NCBI GenBank assembly: GCA_964556665.1
Contig: CAZKXU010000057.1
Span: forward strand, 1-22,027
Reading direction: 5' to 3'
DNA from: CAZKXU01 sp964556665
Lineage (GTDB): Bacteria > Bdellovibrionota_C > UBA2361 > CAZKXU01
Length of the DNA stretch: 22,027 bases
Shown here piece by piece: positions 15,415 through 22,027 of this stretch. How positions within the stretch are numbered: the first letter of the stretch is position 1; every line of letters starts with the position of its first letter. The notes below the pieces were generated by a model that made no database searches, was not told the DNA's origin, and saw only the letters and a list, made by a program, of their open reading frames with translations. The translations under genes were made by a program, and so were the position numbers.

Positions 15415-16929
15415 ATGCCGCAACCTGCACTGAGAGCTATTGATACTGCACGTTCTACTCTGCGAATCATACCGGATGAGTCTTCTCTGCATGGCCATGG
15501 ACCATTTTTAGAGGATAACAGTTGGCCATTAGGCCTTACTCAGCAGCAGCCACGCGCATTACGAGGACTTGCTAAGATTGTAAATGGGGGGCTTTGTCAC
15601 CGTTGTGGGAGCTGTGTAGGTATCTGTCCGACTGGAGTACTGGGTCTAGATGACACTGCTTATCCAAAAGTGGTTGCTGCTTCTGCCTGCACAGACTGCG
15701 ATCTTTGTGTAAAAGTCTGTCCTGGAGATGAATTTAAGTTCGATCTGCTTCATCAGAAACGGTTCGGAACGGCAGGTGATGCTGTGGCAACACACGGCAA
15801 CTTTCTAGAAGGTATCGTCGCTCATGCTACAAATAGTGAGATTAGAGAGCACTCGACGAGTGGAGGTCTTGTAACCGCGATCCTACTTGACCTTCTTCGC
15901 CGCAAAGAGATTGATGGAGCAGTAACTATTGTCTCCGATGCGGATAAGCTTTGGAAAGGTAAGCCGGTAATAGCGCGTAGCGAGGCAGAGCTTAAAGCAG
16001 CTATGAAATCTAAATATGCCATCTCTCCTACTAATGCAGTTTTTGCAGAGATTTTAAAAATACCTGGACGCTACGCTCTGGTAGGGCTGCCCTGTCAAAT
16101 TCATGGGTTTATAAAGGCTTGCGAACTTGATGCGCGGCTGCGTGAGCGGGTGGTGCTAACAATAGGACTTTTTTGTCATGCAGCTATTGAGCATGAGGCC
16201 TTTGAGGTAATTTGGAAAACTATTGGCAATAAGGCACCACAGGTTAAACGCTTCATCTCCCGAATCGGGAAACACCCAGGCACTCCGTATGTAGAATTTG
16301 AGGATAAGAGCATGCGGCCTGTCTATTTTCCTGAAAAAACCGGATACCGTCCCTCCTCGATAGAGATGATTAACATTCTGTATCGCCTTTTTACTCCGCA
16401 ACGCTGTACCACCTGTTTTGATGCAAGTGCTGAGTTTGCTGATATCGCTGTCGGTGATCCCTGGATGGCTCCGCCCGAGAAAGACGTGAATTTTTATGAT
16501 GGTTGGAGTTTTGCCTTAATTAGAAGTGAAAAGGCTAAGGAGCTTTGTGCTGACTTAGCAAGGCGCGGAGAGATCGTGAGTAAACCCGTGACGCGCAAGG
16601 AGGCATTAGCATGTAATCGTCTTATGGCTACAGAGAAGAGGTGGCGTGCTTTTCGCATGATCGAGACACAGAGGCGTCAGGGAAAGCCAATTCCAGAATA
16701 TGGGATTGAAACACCCAAGCATGGTTTTGAACATTTTCTTAAGACCGAGCTGCATGTGCTAAGCCATATATTCTGTTTTTTGCCGGCGCTCCGTCCGGTC
16801 GTGCTGCGCTTTATGTTGTCGGATGGCGGGTATTGGCTGCTGTGGTTAAATCATAAACGTCGTGCCATCAGATTTTGGATAAGGGACACGAAGGCAATGC
16901 TGAAGCGAAAGATTGTAGGTCGAAGATAG
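15415..16929 (+). CDS. FrhB/FdhB-family iron-sulfur flavoprotein
   Basis: Member of the coenzyme F420 hydrogenase/dehydrogenase beta-subunit family, which also includes plant 7-hydroxymethyl chlorophyll a reductase. The 504-aa protein has two ferredoxin-type 4Fe-4S motifs: Cys61/64/67/71 (CHRCGSCVGICPTG) and Cys92/95/98/102 (CTDCDLCVKVCPG). These are followed by the FrhB N-terminal signature STSGGLVTAILLDLL (147-161), KYAIS (200-204), YALVGLPCQIHG (220-231), GLFCH (251-255), and the C-terminal CTTCFD...DIAVGDPW region (331-350). It probably moves electrons between iron-sulfur clusters and a flavin. The substrate is unknown, and no F420 gene is in the window. The last 60 residues are hydrophobic and basic and may touch the membrane. 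It is convergent with a methyltransferase. Confidence 0.88.
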   Translation: MPQPALRAIDTARSTLRIIPDESSLHGHGPFLEDNSWPLGLTQQQPRALRGLAKIVNGGLCHRCGSCVGICPTGVLGLDDTAYPKVVAASACTDCDLCVKVCPGDEFKFDLLHQKRFGTAGDAVATHGNFLEGIVAHATNSEIREHSTSGGLVTAILLDLLRRKEIDGAVTIVSDADKLWKGKPVIARSEAELKAAMKSKYAISPTNAVFAEILKIPGRYALVGLPCQIHGFIKACELDARLRERVVLTIGLFCHAAIEHEAFEVIWKTIGNKAPQVKRFISRIGKHPGTPYVEFEDKSMRPVYFPEKTGYRPSSIEMINILYRLFTPQRCTTCFDASAEFADIAVGDPWMAPPEKDVNFYDGWSFALIRSEKAKELCADLARRGEIVSKPVTRKEALACNRLMATEKRWRAFRMIETQRRQGKPIPEYGIETPKHGFEHFLKTELHVLSHIFCFLPALRPVVLRFMLSDGGYWLLWLNHKRRAIRFWIRDTKAMLKRKIVGRR

Positions 16930-16988
16930 GCTTTTTCAGTTACGGCTTGCCGTTCGGTAAACTTGGCAGGCAAGATCCTCAAACTGTT

Positions 16989-17756
16989 TTACCTTCTGCG
17001 AAATTTCGCCACCGTAGGTGACCCGTAAAAAAAGGTCAAACCAAAGAGATTTGCTAGCAGCTCGATTGCAGCAGAGATCACTACTACTCCTAAAACACGG
17101 TGAATCACCATAGGAAAGAAAAATTGATTGATTCGTTGCTCCAGTTTAAATCCATGCTTCTGAAACTCAGCTTCGATCTCATTATGAGTAAAAAGAGCAT
17201 AATGTCTGGTATTGCCTTCAATCCGTTTTTTTAGAAAAAATAGTGAGGAGCTAATCGCGTTAAGACTTTGCCTGGTCGGATAATCTACAATTACGATCTC
17301 TTTCGAGACTCTACATAGTTCAGCGACTAGCGTTTGCCAACTCTCAGAATGAGGCAGGATGCGGAAGCAGGTTACAATATCATATGCGGCCTTCGGCACG
17401 GGTAAGGAGGTTAGCTCTCCAATCCTGTATTGTGCCAAGCCGGACTCAATATACGGCCAGGCCTGACCGAGAGCCGGTATTGAGCTTGCAAGAATCGTTA
17501 CCTGTAGCTTTCTTTTAGCCAACACTGCTACTATCTGACCGTGGCCGCCGCCAACATCCAAAACTTTCAAACCTGACTGCGCTGCGGTGAACTTTCTTAA
17601 GAGCCGATCCTGTACACTTAAGAGCCATCTGCCGCCTCGACCTCTAAAACGCTCTGCATAATCATCGCCAGCTGACTCAAGATCTGGTTGATTAATTTCA
17701 GTAGTTCTTCGTAGTGAGGCGCTCATATTGCGGCAGCTTAAACAGGGGATAGACAT
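16989..17756 (-). CDS. Class I SAM-dependent methyltransferase
   Basis: A 255-aa enzyme with a Rossmann-type SAM-binding domain. Motif I is VLDVGGGHG (65-73). The following strand is VTILASS (86-92), the motif II region is AAYDIVTCFRILPH (123-136), and motif III is EIVIVDYP (153-160). The substrate is not evident; the C-terminal segment (about 219-244) is hydrophobic, as in methyltransferases acting on lipids or quinones, but this is only suggestive. Start ATG 17756 lies 4 bp from the MITE-like element B and lacks a Shine-Dalgarno site; an internal ATG (residue 11, at 17726) is an alternative. It is convergent with the FrhB-family gene, with a 59-bp gap. Confidence 0.85.
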   Translation of the reverse strand: MSIPCLSCRNMSASLRRTTEINQPDLESAGDDYAERFRGRGGRWLLSVQDRLLRKFTAAQSGLKVLDVGGGHGQIVAVLAKRKLQVTILASSIPALGQAWPYIESGLAQYRIGELTSLPVPKAAYDIVTCFRILPHSESWQTLVAELCRVSKEIVIVDYPTRQSLNAISSSLFFLKKRIEGNTRHYALFTHNEIEAEFQKHGFKLEQRINQFFFPMVIHRVLGVVVISAAIELLANLFGLTFFYGSPTVAKFRRR

Positions 17757-17760
17757 TCGT

Positions 17761-17860
17761 GTAATTGCTCAAAATGTGTGGGTTAAATCGTAGGGGCAGC
17801 CAGCGGCTGCCCCAGGGTGCGTGCTGCGCTCGCACAGGCCCGGAGCTACTGAGTAATTAC
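17761..17860 (-). mobile_element. MITE-like element, copy B (100 bp)
   Basis: Inverted copy of the element at 10453-10579. Terminal repeats are GTAATTGCTCA (17761-17771) and TGAGTAATTAC (17850-17860). The core stem GGGGCAGCC/GGCTGCCCC (17793-17801 with 17805-17813) is a perfect 9-bp hairpin with a 3-nt loop, and a GTGCG/CGCAC-type hairpin lies beside it. It lacks the extra palindrome of copy A, so it is probably nearer the basic form. No clear target duplication remains. It fills most of the gap between the divergent methyltransferase and guaB genes. Confidence 0.75.
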
Positions 17861-17926
17861 ACAAAAGTTGCCTAAATCCCTAAAATATGTAGAATAACTT
17901 GAAATTTCCGTCTAAGGACATTTCAC

Positions 17927-19438
17927 GTGACAACTATTATTGATGATGTTTCAAGAACTTTCAACGAATTTCTCCTACTTCCTGGATTGACCAAAAAGCA
18001 GGACCTGCCCTCTGCTGTTAGTCTTAAGACTCCGATTCAGCGATTCCATATAAAAGATGGACCAGGAGTCGTGCTCAACACTCCTTTGGTTTCAGCTGCG
18101 ATGCAAGCAGTTTCAGGTTCAGAGCTAGCAATTGCCTTAGCACGCAAAGGCGGCGCTGCTTTTGTTTTCTGTTCGCAGTCAATTGAGTCACAGGTTGAGA
18201 TGGTACGTAAGGTTAAGGAGCATAAAGCAGGCTTCGTTGACTCGGACTCTAATCTTTCCCCTAATGCGACATTGCGCGATGCTTTAAATCTGCGCAGCCG
18301 CACAGGTCATTCTACTATAGCTATTACAGAGGATGGTAAGCCTAATTCAAAATTGATAGGCCTTCTTACCTCCAAGGATTTCTGGGAATTTAAAGATGAT
18401 CTTTCAAATCCTGTTAGTAAGCATCTTACTCCAATTCAGAATCTGGTACTAGCAGAGGAGGGGATTTCATTGCAGGATGCAACAGAAAAGCTTTGGAAGA
18501 ACAAGAAAGAGTGCCTGCCGATTATTGATCGCAAAGGGAATCTTAAATACCTTGTTTTTAGGAAGGATTACTTTGATCACAAAACTAATCCGGATGAGCT
18601 AACCGATCAGCATAAGCAGCTTTTTGTTGGGGCGGCACTTAACACCTTTGATTATAAGGAGCGCGCCAAGGCGTTATTGGAGGCTGATGTCGATTGTCTC
18701 TGCTTAGACTCCTCGGATGGTTATACCGAATGGCAGGCAGATGCGGCACGTTGGCTACGCAAAGAGCATGGACAAAGACTTGTTCTCGGCGGTGGGAATG
18801 TTGTTACGAAAGAGGGATTCCGTTATTTAGTAGAAGAAGGCCAAGTTGATTTTGTAAAAATTGGAATAGGCGGTGGTTCAATCTGTATTACACGTGAGCA
18901 GAAGGGCATTGGACGAGGCCAGGCTTCAGCGTTGATGGAGATCGTAGCGGAAAGAGATAAGTATCTGAAGGAAACTGGAATCTATATTCCATTATGTTCT
19001 GACGGAGCGATTAATAATGACACCCATGTGATTATCGCTTTAGCGATGGGCGCTGATTTTGTGATGATGGGAAAATATTTTGCGCAAACCGAGGAGAGCC
19101 CAACAGCAAAAATTACTTATCGAGGCAGGCTGTACAAGCCGTATTGGGGAGAGGGGTCGAATCGCGCCAGAAATTGGCAGCGCTATAAGCAGTCGGATAA
19201 AGCAGGTTTGGTATTTGAGGAAGGGGTTGATGCGTATGTCCCTTACAGCGGACCTCTCTCAGATAAAGTAGATATCACAGTATCAAAATTAAAAAGCACG
19301 ATGTGTAATGTTGGTGTGTTGAGTCTTAAAGATCTACACAAAGAGGCACGTCTCACCCGCGTATCGGAGATGACTATTGTTGAAAGTGGAACATCCTCAG
19401 TCGAGCAGCTAGATCGTGTCATGACGGAGGGTCAATAA
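17927..19438 (+). CDS. guaB: IMP dehydrogenase
   Basis: Oxidises IMP to XMP with NAD+, the committed step of guanine nucleotide synthesis. The 503-aa protein has the (beta/alpha)8 barrel interrupted by a CBS (Bateman) insert at about 100-218. The active-site loop is GIGGGSICITREQ with catalytic Cys320; the mobile flap ends in RARNWQRY with the Arg419-Tyr420 dyad. The loop, flap and total length closely resemble the Tritrichomonas foetus enzyme rather than the common bacterial GIGPGSICTTR form; that protist enzyme is thought to be of bacterial origin. The start is GTG 17927, with AAGGA 8 nt upstream. First gene of a tightly packed operon; its stop overlaps the next start by 1 nt (TAATG). Confidence 0.96.
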   Translation: MTTIIDDVSRTFNEFLLLPGLTKKQDLPSAVSLKTPIQRFHIKDGPGVVLNTPLVSAAMQAVSGSELAIALARKGGAAFVFCSQSIESQVEMVRKVKEHKAGFVDSDSNLSPNATLRDALNLRSRTGHSTIAITEDGKPNSKLIGLLTSKDFWEFKDDLSNPVSKHLTPIQNLVLAEEGISLQDATEKLWKNKKECLPIIDRKGNLKYLVFRKDYFDHKTNPDELTDQHKQLFVGAALNTFDYKERAKALLEADVDCLCLDSSDGYTEWQADAARWLRKEHGQRLVLGGGNVVTKEGFRYLVEEGQVDFVKIGIGGGSICITREQKGIGRGQASALMEIVAERDKYLKETGIYIPLCSDGAINNDTHVIIALAMGADFVMMGKYFAQTEESPTAKITYRGRLYKPYWGEGSNRARNWQRYKQSDKAGLVFEEGVDAYVPYSGPLSDKVDITVSKLKSTMCNVGVLSLKDLHKEARLTRVSEMTIVESGTSSVEQLDRVMTEGQ

Positions 19439-19845
19439 TGTGGAGCTCTGAGGCGATCCTAAACCGCTGTCGGATTTTGCAGGAGTTAGGTCTGTTCTCT
19501 GATTTTGGAGTTGGCTCTCGGCTTGGTCGGGGGTTTGCCGATCTTGGAGTAGAGGAGTTCATAGTTTTGCCAAACGATCGAATCTTATCTTTATTTACCG
19601 GAAGCATTGCACCTCTTAGCGAAGAGAATAGGCAACATCTTTTCTGGGTGCCATCAGTTGAGCAGTGTATCCACCGCATAGAGGAGCTTAATTACGATTT
19701 AACAAACTTAAGTTATGTAGATCGCCGTGTATGGCAATTAAGTCTTAATGCGGTTAATTCTTCAAAGAAGATCAACGTTGAAAACTTTACCGTCGAAGAG
19801 GTCCTCTTGGACGGCTTAATCGCGGTTTTAAAGAGCAAAGCATGA
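19438..19845 (+). CDS. Unrecognised 135-aa protein in the guaB operon
   Basis: I do not recognise a family. It is a small soluble protein, Leu-rich and mildly acidic, without membrane segment or signal peptide. It begins with a helix (about 4-18), then a Gly-rich turn (FGVGSRLGRGFADLG, 23-37) and a strand FIVLPND (41-47). The second half is helical, with RIEELNYDLTNLSYVDRRVW at 80-99. It overlaps guaB by 1 nt (TAATG) and the DAHP synthase gene by 4 nt (ATGA), so it is very probably translated and co-regulated with them. This placement suggests a role tied to nucleotide or aromatic metabolism, but that is inference from position only. Confidence 0.75.
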   Translation: MWSSEAILNRCRILQELGLFSDFGVGSRLGRGFADLGVEEFIVLPNDRILSLFTGSIAPLSEENRQHLFWVPSVEQCIHRIEELNYDLTNLSYVDRRVWQLSLNAVNSSKKINVENFTVEEVLLDGLIAVLKSKA

Positions 19846-20693
19846 AAAGAGTCGGATCGTCAGCGGAGCTTAGGTTGCTTAGCAGCGAGGAGGTAGGAAC
19901 CTATGTAGCCGATCGTGAGATTGTTCATATTACACCGCAGCTCGTGGTTGGCGGAGAAGCGCTGGTAGTTATGGCAGGCCCATGCTCGGTCGAGTCGGAA
20001 GAGCAGCTTTTCAAGATCGCTGATTTTGTAAAAAGCGCAGGAGCCGTAATGTTGCGTGGCGGAGCTTTTAAGCCTCGCACCTCTCCGTTTGCCTTTCAAG
20101 GACTAGGCAGTCAGGCGCTAAAGTTTTTGCAGCATGCAAAAGAGACAACAGGGTTACCGATCGTTAGTGAAATTATCGATCCGCGCCAGCTTGCGGAGAT
20201 GCACGATGTTGTCGATCTCTTTCAGGTCGGTGCACGCAATATGTATAATTATCCTCTGCTAAAGGAGTTGGGCAGTATAAGTAAGCCGGTGCTACTCAAA
20301 AAATCGATGATGGCAACAGTGGATGAGTTTCTTGGCGCCGCCGACTATATATTAAGCCGTGGTAATAAGAATGTAATCTTATGCGAGCGTGGTATACGGA
20401 CTTTTGATAACAATCGCCGTTTCGCGCTTGATCTTGGTGTAATCCCTGTCTTACGTGAACGTTCAAGGCTCCCCATCCTTGTAGATCCTAGTCATGGAAC
20501 CGGAGTGGCGCGTTATGTAGAGTCAATGAGTTTAGCAGCTATAGCAGCTGGTGCAGACGGATTGTTGGTTGAGGTGCATCATCAACCTGAAGCTGCTCTT
20601 AGTGACGGTATGCAGTCCTTAAACTTTAAGGAATTTGAAAAAATGATCTCATCATTAAAACGGCTAAGCTATGCTCTTGGTAGAACGATCTAG
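19842..20693 (+). CDS. aroF: 3-deoxy-7-phosphoheptulonate (DAHP) synthase
   Basis: First enzyme of the shikimate pathway: joins phosphoenolpyruvate and erythrose 4-phosphate. The 283-aa protein is the short class I-beta type: AGPCSVES (45-52), RGGAFKPRTSP (72-82), QVGARNM (128-134), KKSMMAT (153-159), CERGIRTF (181-188), DPSHGTG (215-221) and EVHHQPEAALSDG (244-256). Likely metal ligands are Cys48, His218, Glu244 and Asp255. There is no N-terminal ferredoxin-like regulatory domain of the Thermotoga type and no fused chorismate mutase; the first 40 residues are only a short extension, so feedback control by these domains is not expected. The related KDO8P synthase is excluded by the Cys metal ligand and the DAHP-type motifs. 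It overlaps maf by 23 nt. Confidence 0.93.
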   Translation: MKRVGSSAELRLLSSEEVGTYVADREIVHITPQLVVGGEALVVMAGPCSVESEEQLFKIADFVKSAGAVMLRGGAFKPRTSPFAFQGLGSQALKFLQHAKETTGLPIVSEIIDPRQLAEMHDVVDLFQVGARNMYNYPLLKELGSISKPVLLKKSMMATVDEFLGAADYILSRGNKNVILCERGIRTFDNNRRFALDLGVIPVLRERSRLPILVDPSHGTGVARYVESMSLAAIAAGADGLLVEVHHQPEAALSDGMQSLNFKEFEKMISSLKRLSYALGRTI

Positions 20694-21270
20694 CCGGCTT
20701 GTATTGGCATCCGCCTCACCGCGTCGTAAGGAGCTTCTGGAGGCTACGGGGCTTAAGTTCTCGATAGAGGTGTCGAGTATTGATGAAACTCCAAAACCTA
20801 ACGAAACACCTCAAAAATTGGCAGAAAGACTTGCTGAACTAAAAGCACGTGCTGTAGCGGCACAATATCCTGATGCCTATATATTAGGTGCTGATACCGA
20901 TGTTTTTATCGAAGGGGAAATTTTAGGAAAGCCTAAAGATGAAGCGGATGCGGCGAGGCTCCTTAGGAAAATTAGCGGTAAAACCCATGAAGTTTGGGGT
21001 GGTTTTGCTATAGTCAATCAGTCCAAAAATATCTTTCATCTGGAGTCCCATCTTTCTAAGGTGCGAATGGTGAGTATGAGTGATGATTTAATTAGAAGCT
21101 TTATTAAAACCGGAGAGCCGATGGATAAAGCTGGGGCCTATGCGATTCAGGGTGTTGGCGCTCTTTTGGTTTCTGAGATAGAGGGTTCTTATACAAATGT
21201 TGTTGGTTTAAACATAGCTGCTGTAGTTCAGGCACTAACAAATTTAGGCATAGCACGGGTATGTCTTTAG
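20671..21270 (+). CDS. maf: Maf family nucleotide pyrophosphatase
   Basis: Hydrolyses non-canonical or pyrimidine nucleoside triphosphates to monophosphates, a house-cleaning role in the cytosol. The 199-aa protein has the Maf signatures LASASPRRKELL (12-23), SSIDETP (35-41), GADTDVFIEGEILGKP (73-88), ISGKTHEVWGGFAIV (101-115), and the C-terminal KAGAYAIQGVGALLV and EGSYTNVVGL (171-180). Length is typical. It is read in a different frame over the last 23 nt of the DAHP synthase gene and overlaps yggS by 10 nt, so the operon is translationally packed. The exact nucleotide preference cannot be told from sequence alone. Confidence 0.94.
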   Translation: MLLVERSSRLVLASASPRRKELLEATGLKFSIEVSSIDETPKPNETPQKLAERLAELKARAVAAQYPDAYILGADTDVFIEGEILGKPKDEADAARLLRKISGKTHEVWGGFAIVNQSKNIFHLESHLSKVRMVSMSDDLIRSFIKTGEPMDKAGAYAIQGVGALLVSEIEGSYTNVVGLNIAAVVQALTNLGIARVCL

Positions 21271-21956
21271 AGAGTGAAATTAGATCAAATTTCGAGACGG
21301 TTATAAGTAGAATCGAGACTGCTGCTAAGCGTGTAGGGCGCGATCCGAAGTCCATTAAATTAATTGCAGTTTCTAAGAAGCAGTCGGTTGAGAAGATGGA
21401 GTTATATAAGACAATTTCCAGCACAAACGGTATGTTTGTGATCTATGGTGAGAACTACGTTCAAGAATTCAAGAAAAAGAGAGAACTACTAACTGCACCT
21501 TATCAGGCACATATGATCGGGCCTTTGCAGCGTAATAAGGCCAAGGCCGCGGTGCTTCATTTTGACATGATCCAGTCGGTGCACTCGCTTGAGTTGGCGC
21601 AGGTATTAAACAAGGAATCCCAAAAAATCTCAAAGATTCAGGATATTCTAATCCAGGTAAATATATCTAATGATCAGGGGAAGAGCGGTTTTGCAGTGCA
21701 GGAAGCTAAGGATCTTTTTCAGCGCAGTGAGGAGTTCCCTAATTTAAGATTTAAAGGATTGATGACTATTACTAAACTGTATGAATTGCCTGAGCATGCA
21801 CGTGCTGATTTTAAGACACTTAAAGTGCTTGCATCTGAACTGCCTCTTCCAGATCCCGAGATCAGTATGGGCATGTCAGCCGACTTTGAGGTGGCAATAG
21901 AGGAGGGTGCCACGATGGTAAGGGTAGGGACTGCACTGTTTGGGGAGCGAGTGTAG
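21261..21956 (+). CDS. yggS: YggS/PLPBP family pyridoxal phosphate homeostasis protein
   Basis: Single-domain PLP-binding protein (fold type III barrel without a known enzyme activity) that buffers pyridoxal phosphate and affects amino-acid metabolism. The 231-aa sequence has the PLP lysine Lys39 in LIAVSKK (34-40), YGENYVQEF (62-70), HMIGPLQRNK (84-93), the QSVHS and QVNISNDQGKSGF regions, FKGLMTI, and the phosphate-binding end SMGMSADFEVAIEEGATMVR with VGTALFGER. Length is normal. It is the last gene of the guaB operon; a repeat element begins within 3 nt of its stop codon. Confidence 0.95.
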   Translation: MSLESEIRSNFETVISRIETAAKRVGRDPKSIKLIAVSKKQSVEKMELYKTISSTNGMFVIYGENYVQEFKKKRELLTAPYQAHMIGPLQRNKAKAAVLHFDMIQSVHSLELAQVLNKESQKISKIQDILIQVNISNDQGKSGFAVQEAKDLFQRSEEFPNLRFKGLMTITKLYELPEHARADFKTLKVLASELPLPDPEISMGMSADFEVAIEEGATMVRVGTALFGERV

Positions 21957-22027
21957 GGAATTACTCAAACAGGACGAGACTGGGACCGCGGGACGCGCCT
22001 GGGCAGTGCAGTGCACTGCCCAGGCGC
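21957..22027. repeat. Composite repeat with perfect palindrome, cut by window end
   Basis: AATTACTCA (21959-21967) matches the terminal repeat of the MITE-like elements, and ACTGGGACCGCGGG (21979-21992) matches the REPIN arm at 13648. It then runs into a perfect palindrome with 16-bp arms, GCGCCTGGGCAGTGCA (21995-22010) and its reverse complement (22012-22027), around one central base. The window ends inside it, so the right half of the element is missing. A long stem of this kind could also end transcription of the guaB operon. Confidence 0.65.

Noticed and set aside
16930..16988. Possible bidirectional terminator between the FrhB-family and methyltransferase genes
   Set aside because: Short complementary pieces exist (CTTGCC with GGCAAG), but the stem is interrupted and lacks a T-run, so I did not list it.
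17927..19438. Eukaryote-like IMP dehydrogenase taken as contamination or recent transfer from a protist
   Set aside because: The gene sits in a tight bacterial operon with overlapping genes; the protist form is itself thought to derive from bacteria.

Overview
The window (22 kb, moderate GC, densely coded, no rRNA, tRNA or CRISPR seen) looks like a chromosomal piece of a Gram-negative, rod-shaped bacterium. Evidence is the complete mreB-mreC-mreD-mrdA-rodA wall-elongation operon, a bactofilin, and a RegB/RegA-type redox two-component pair of the kind best known in Proteobacteria. The gene mix would fit a proteobacterial or 'deltaproteobacterial' lineage, possibly uncultivated, but nothing in the window fixes the phylum.

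Layout. (1) 140-1965, plus strand: regB-regA, a membrane quinone-sensing histidine kinase and its Fis-type response regulator, translationally coupled. (2) 7701-2060, minus strand: a small unknown 98-aa gene coupled to mreB, then mreC, mreD, mrdA (PBP2) and rodA, each overlapping or nearly touching the next. (3) 7800-8210: rplS (ribosomal protein L19), divergent from the mre operon. (4) 8819-8244 (minus): a bactofilin, and 9010-10326 (plus): a secreted transpeptidase-only penicillin-binding protein. About 8 kb of the window therefore concerns cell shape and peptidoglycan. (5) 10327-15328, an accessory-looking stretch: a MITE-like element with a target duplication, then a phosphorelay protein (REC, degenerate kinase dimerisation domain, REC, HPt), an unrecognised 390-aa protein, a REPIN-like inverted repeat, and a divergent PP2C-like phosphatase on the minus strand. 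(6) 15415-16929: an FrhB-family iron-sulfur flavoprotein, convergent with a SAM methyltransferase (17756-16989). (7) 17761-17860: a second, inverted copy of the MITE-like element. (8) 17927-21956, plus strand: an operon with overlapping genes for IMP dehydrogenase (Tritrichomonas-like type), an unknown 135-aa protein, DAHP synthase, Maf and YggS. (9) 21957-22027: the start of a third repeat with a perfect palindrome, cut by the window end.

The most unusual items are the kinase-less phosphorelay protein, in which the H-box histidine is replaced by threonine while two receiver aspartates and the HPt histidine remain; the neighbouring divergent PP2C-like protein and orphan 390-aa protein; and two families of short hairpin-rich repeats that sit within a few bases of start or stop codons.
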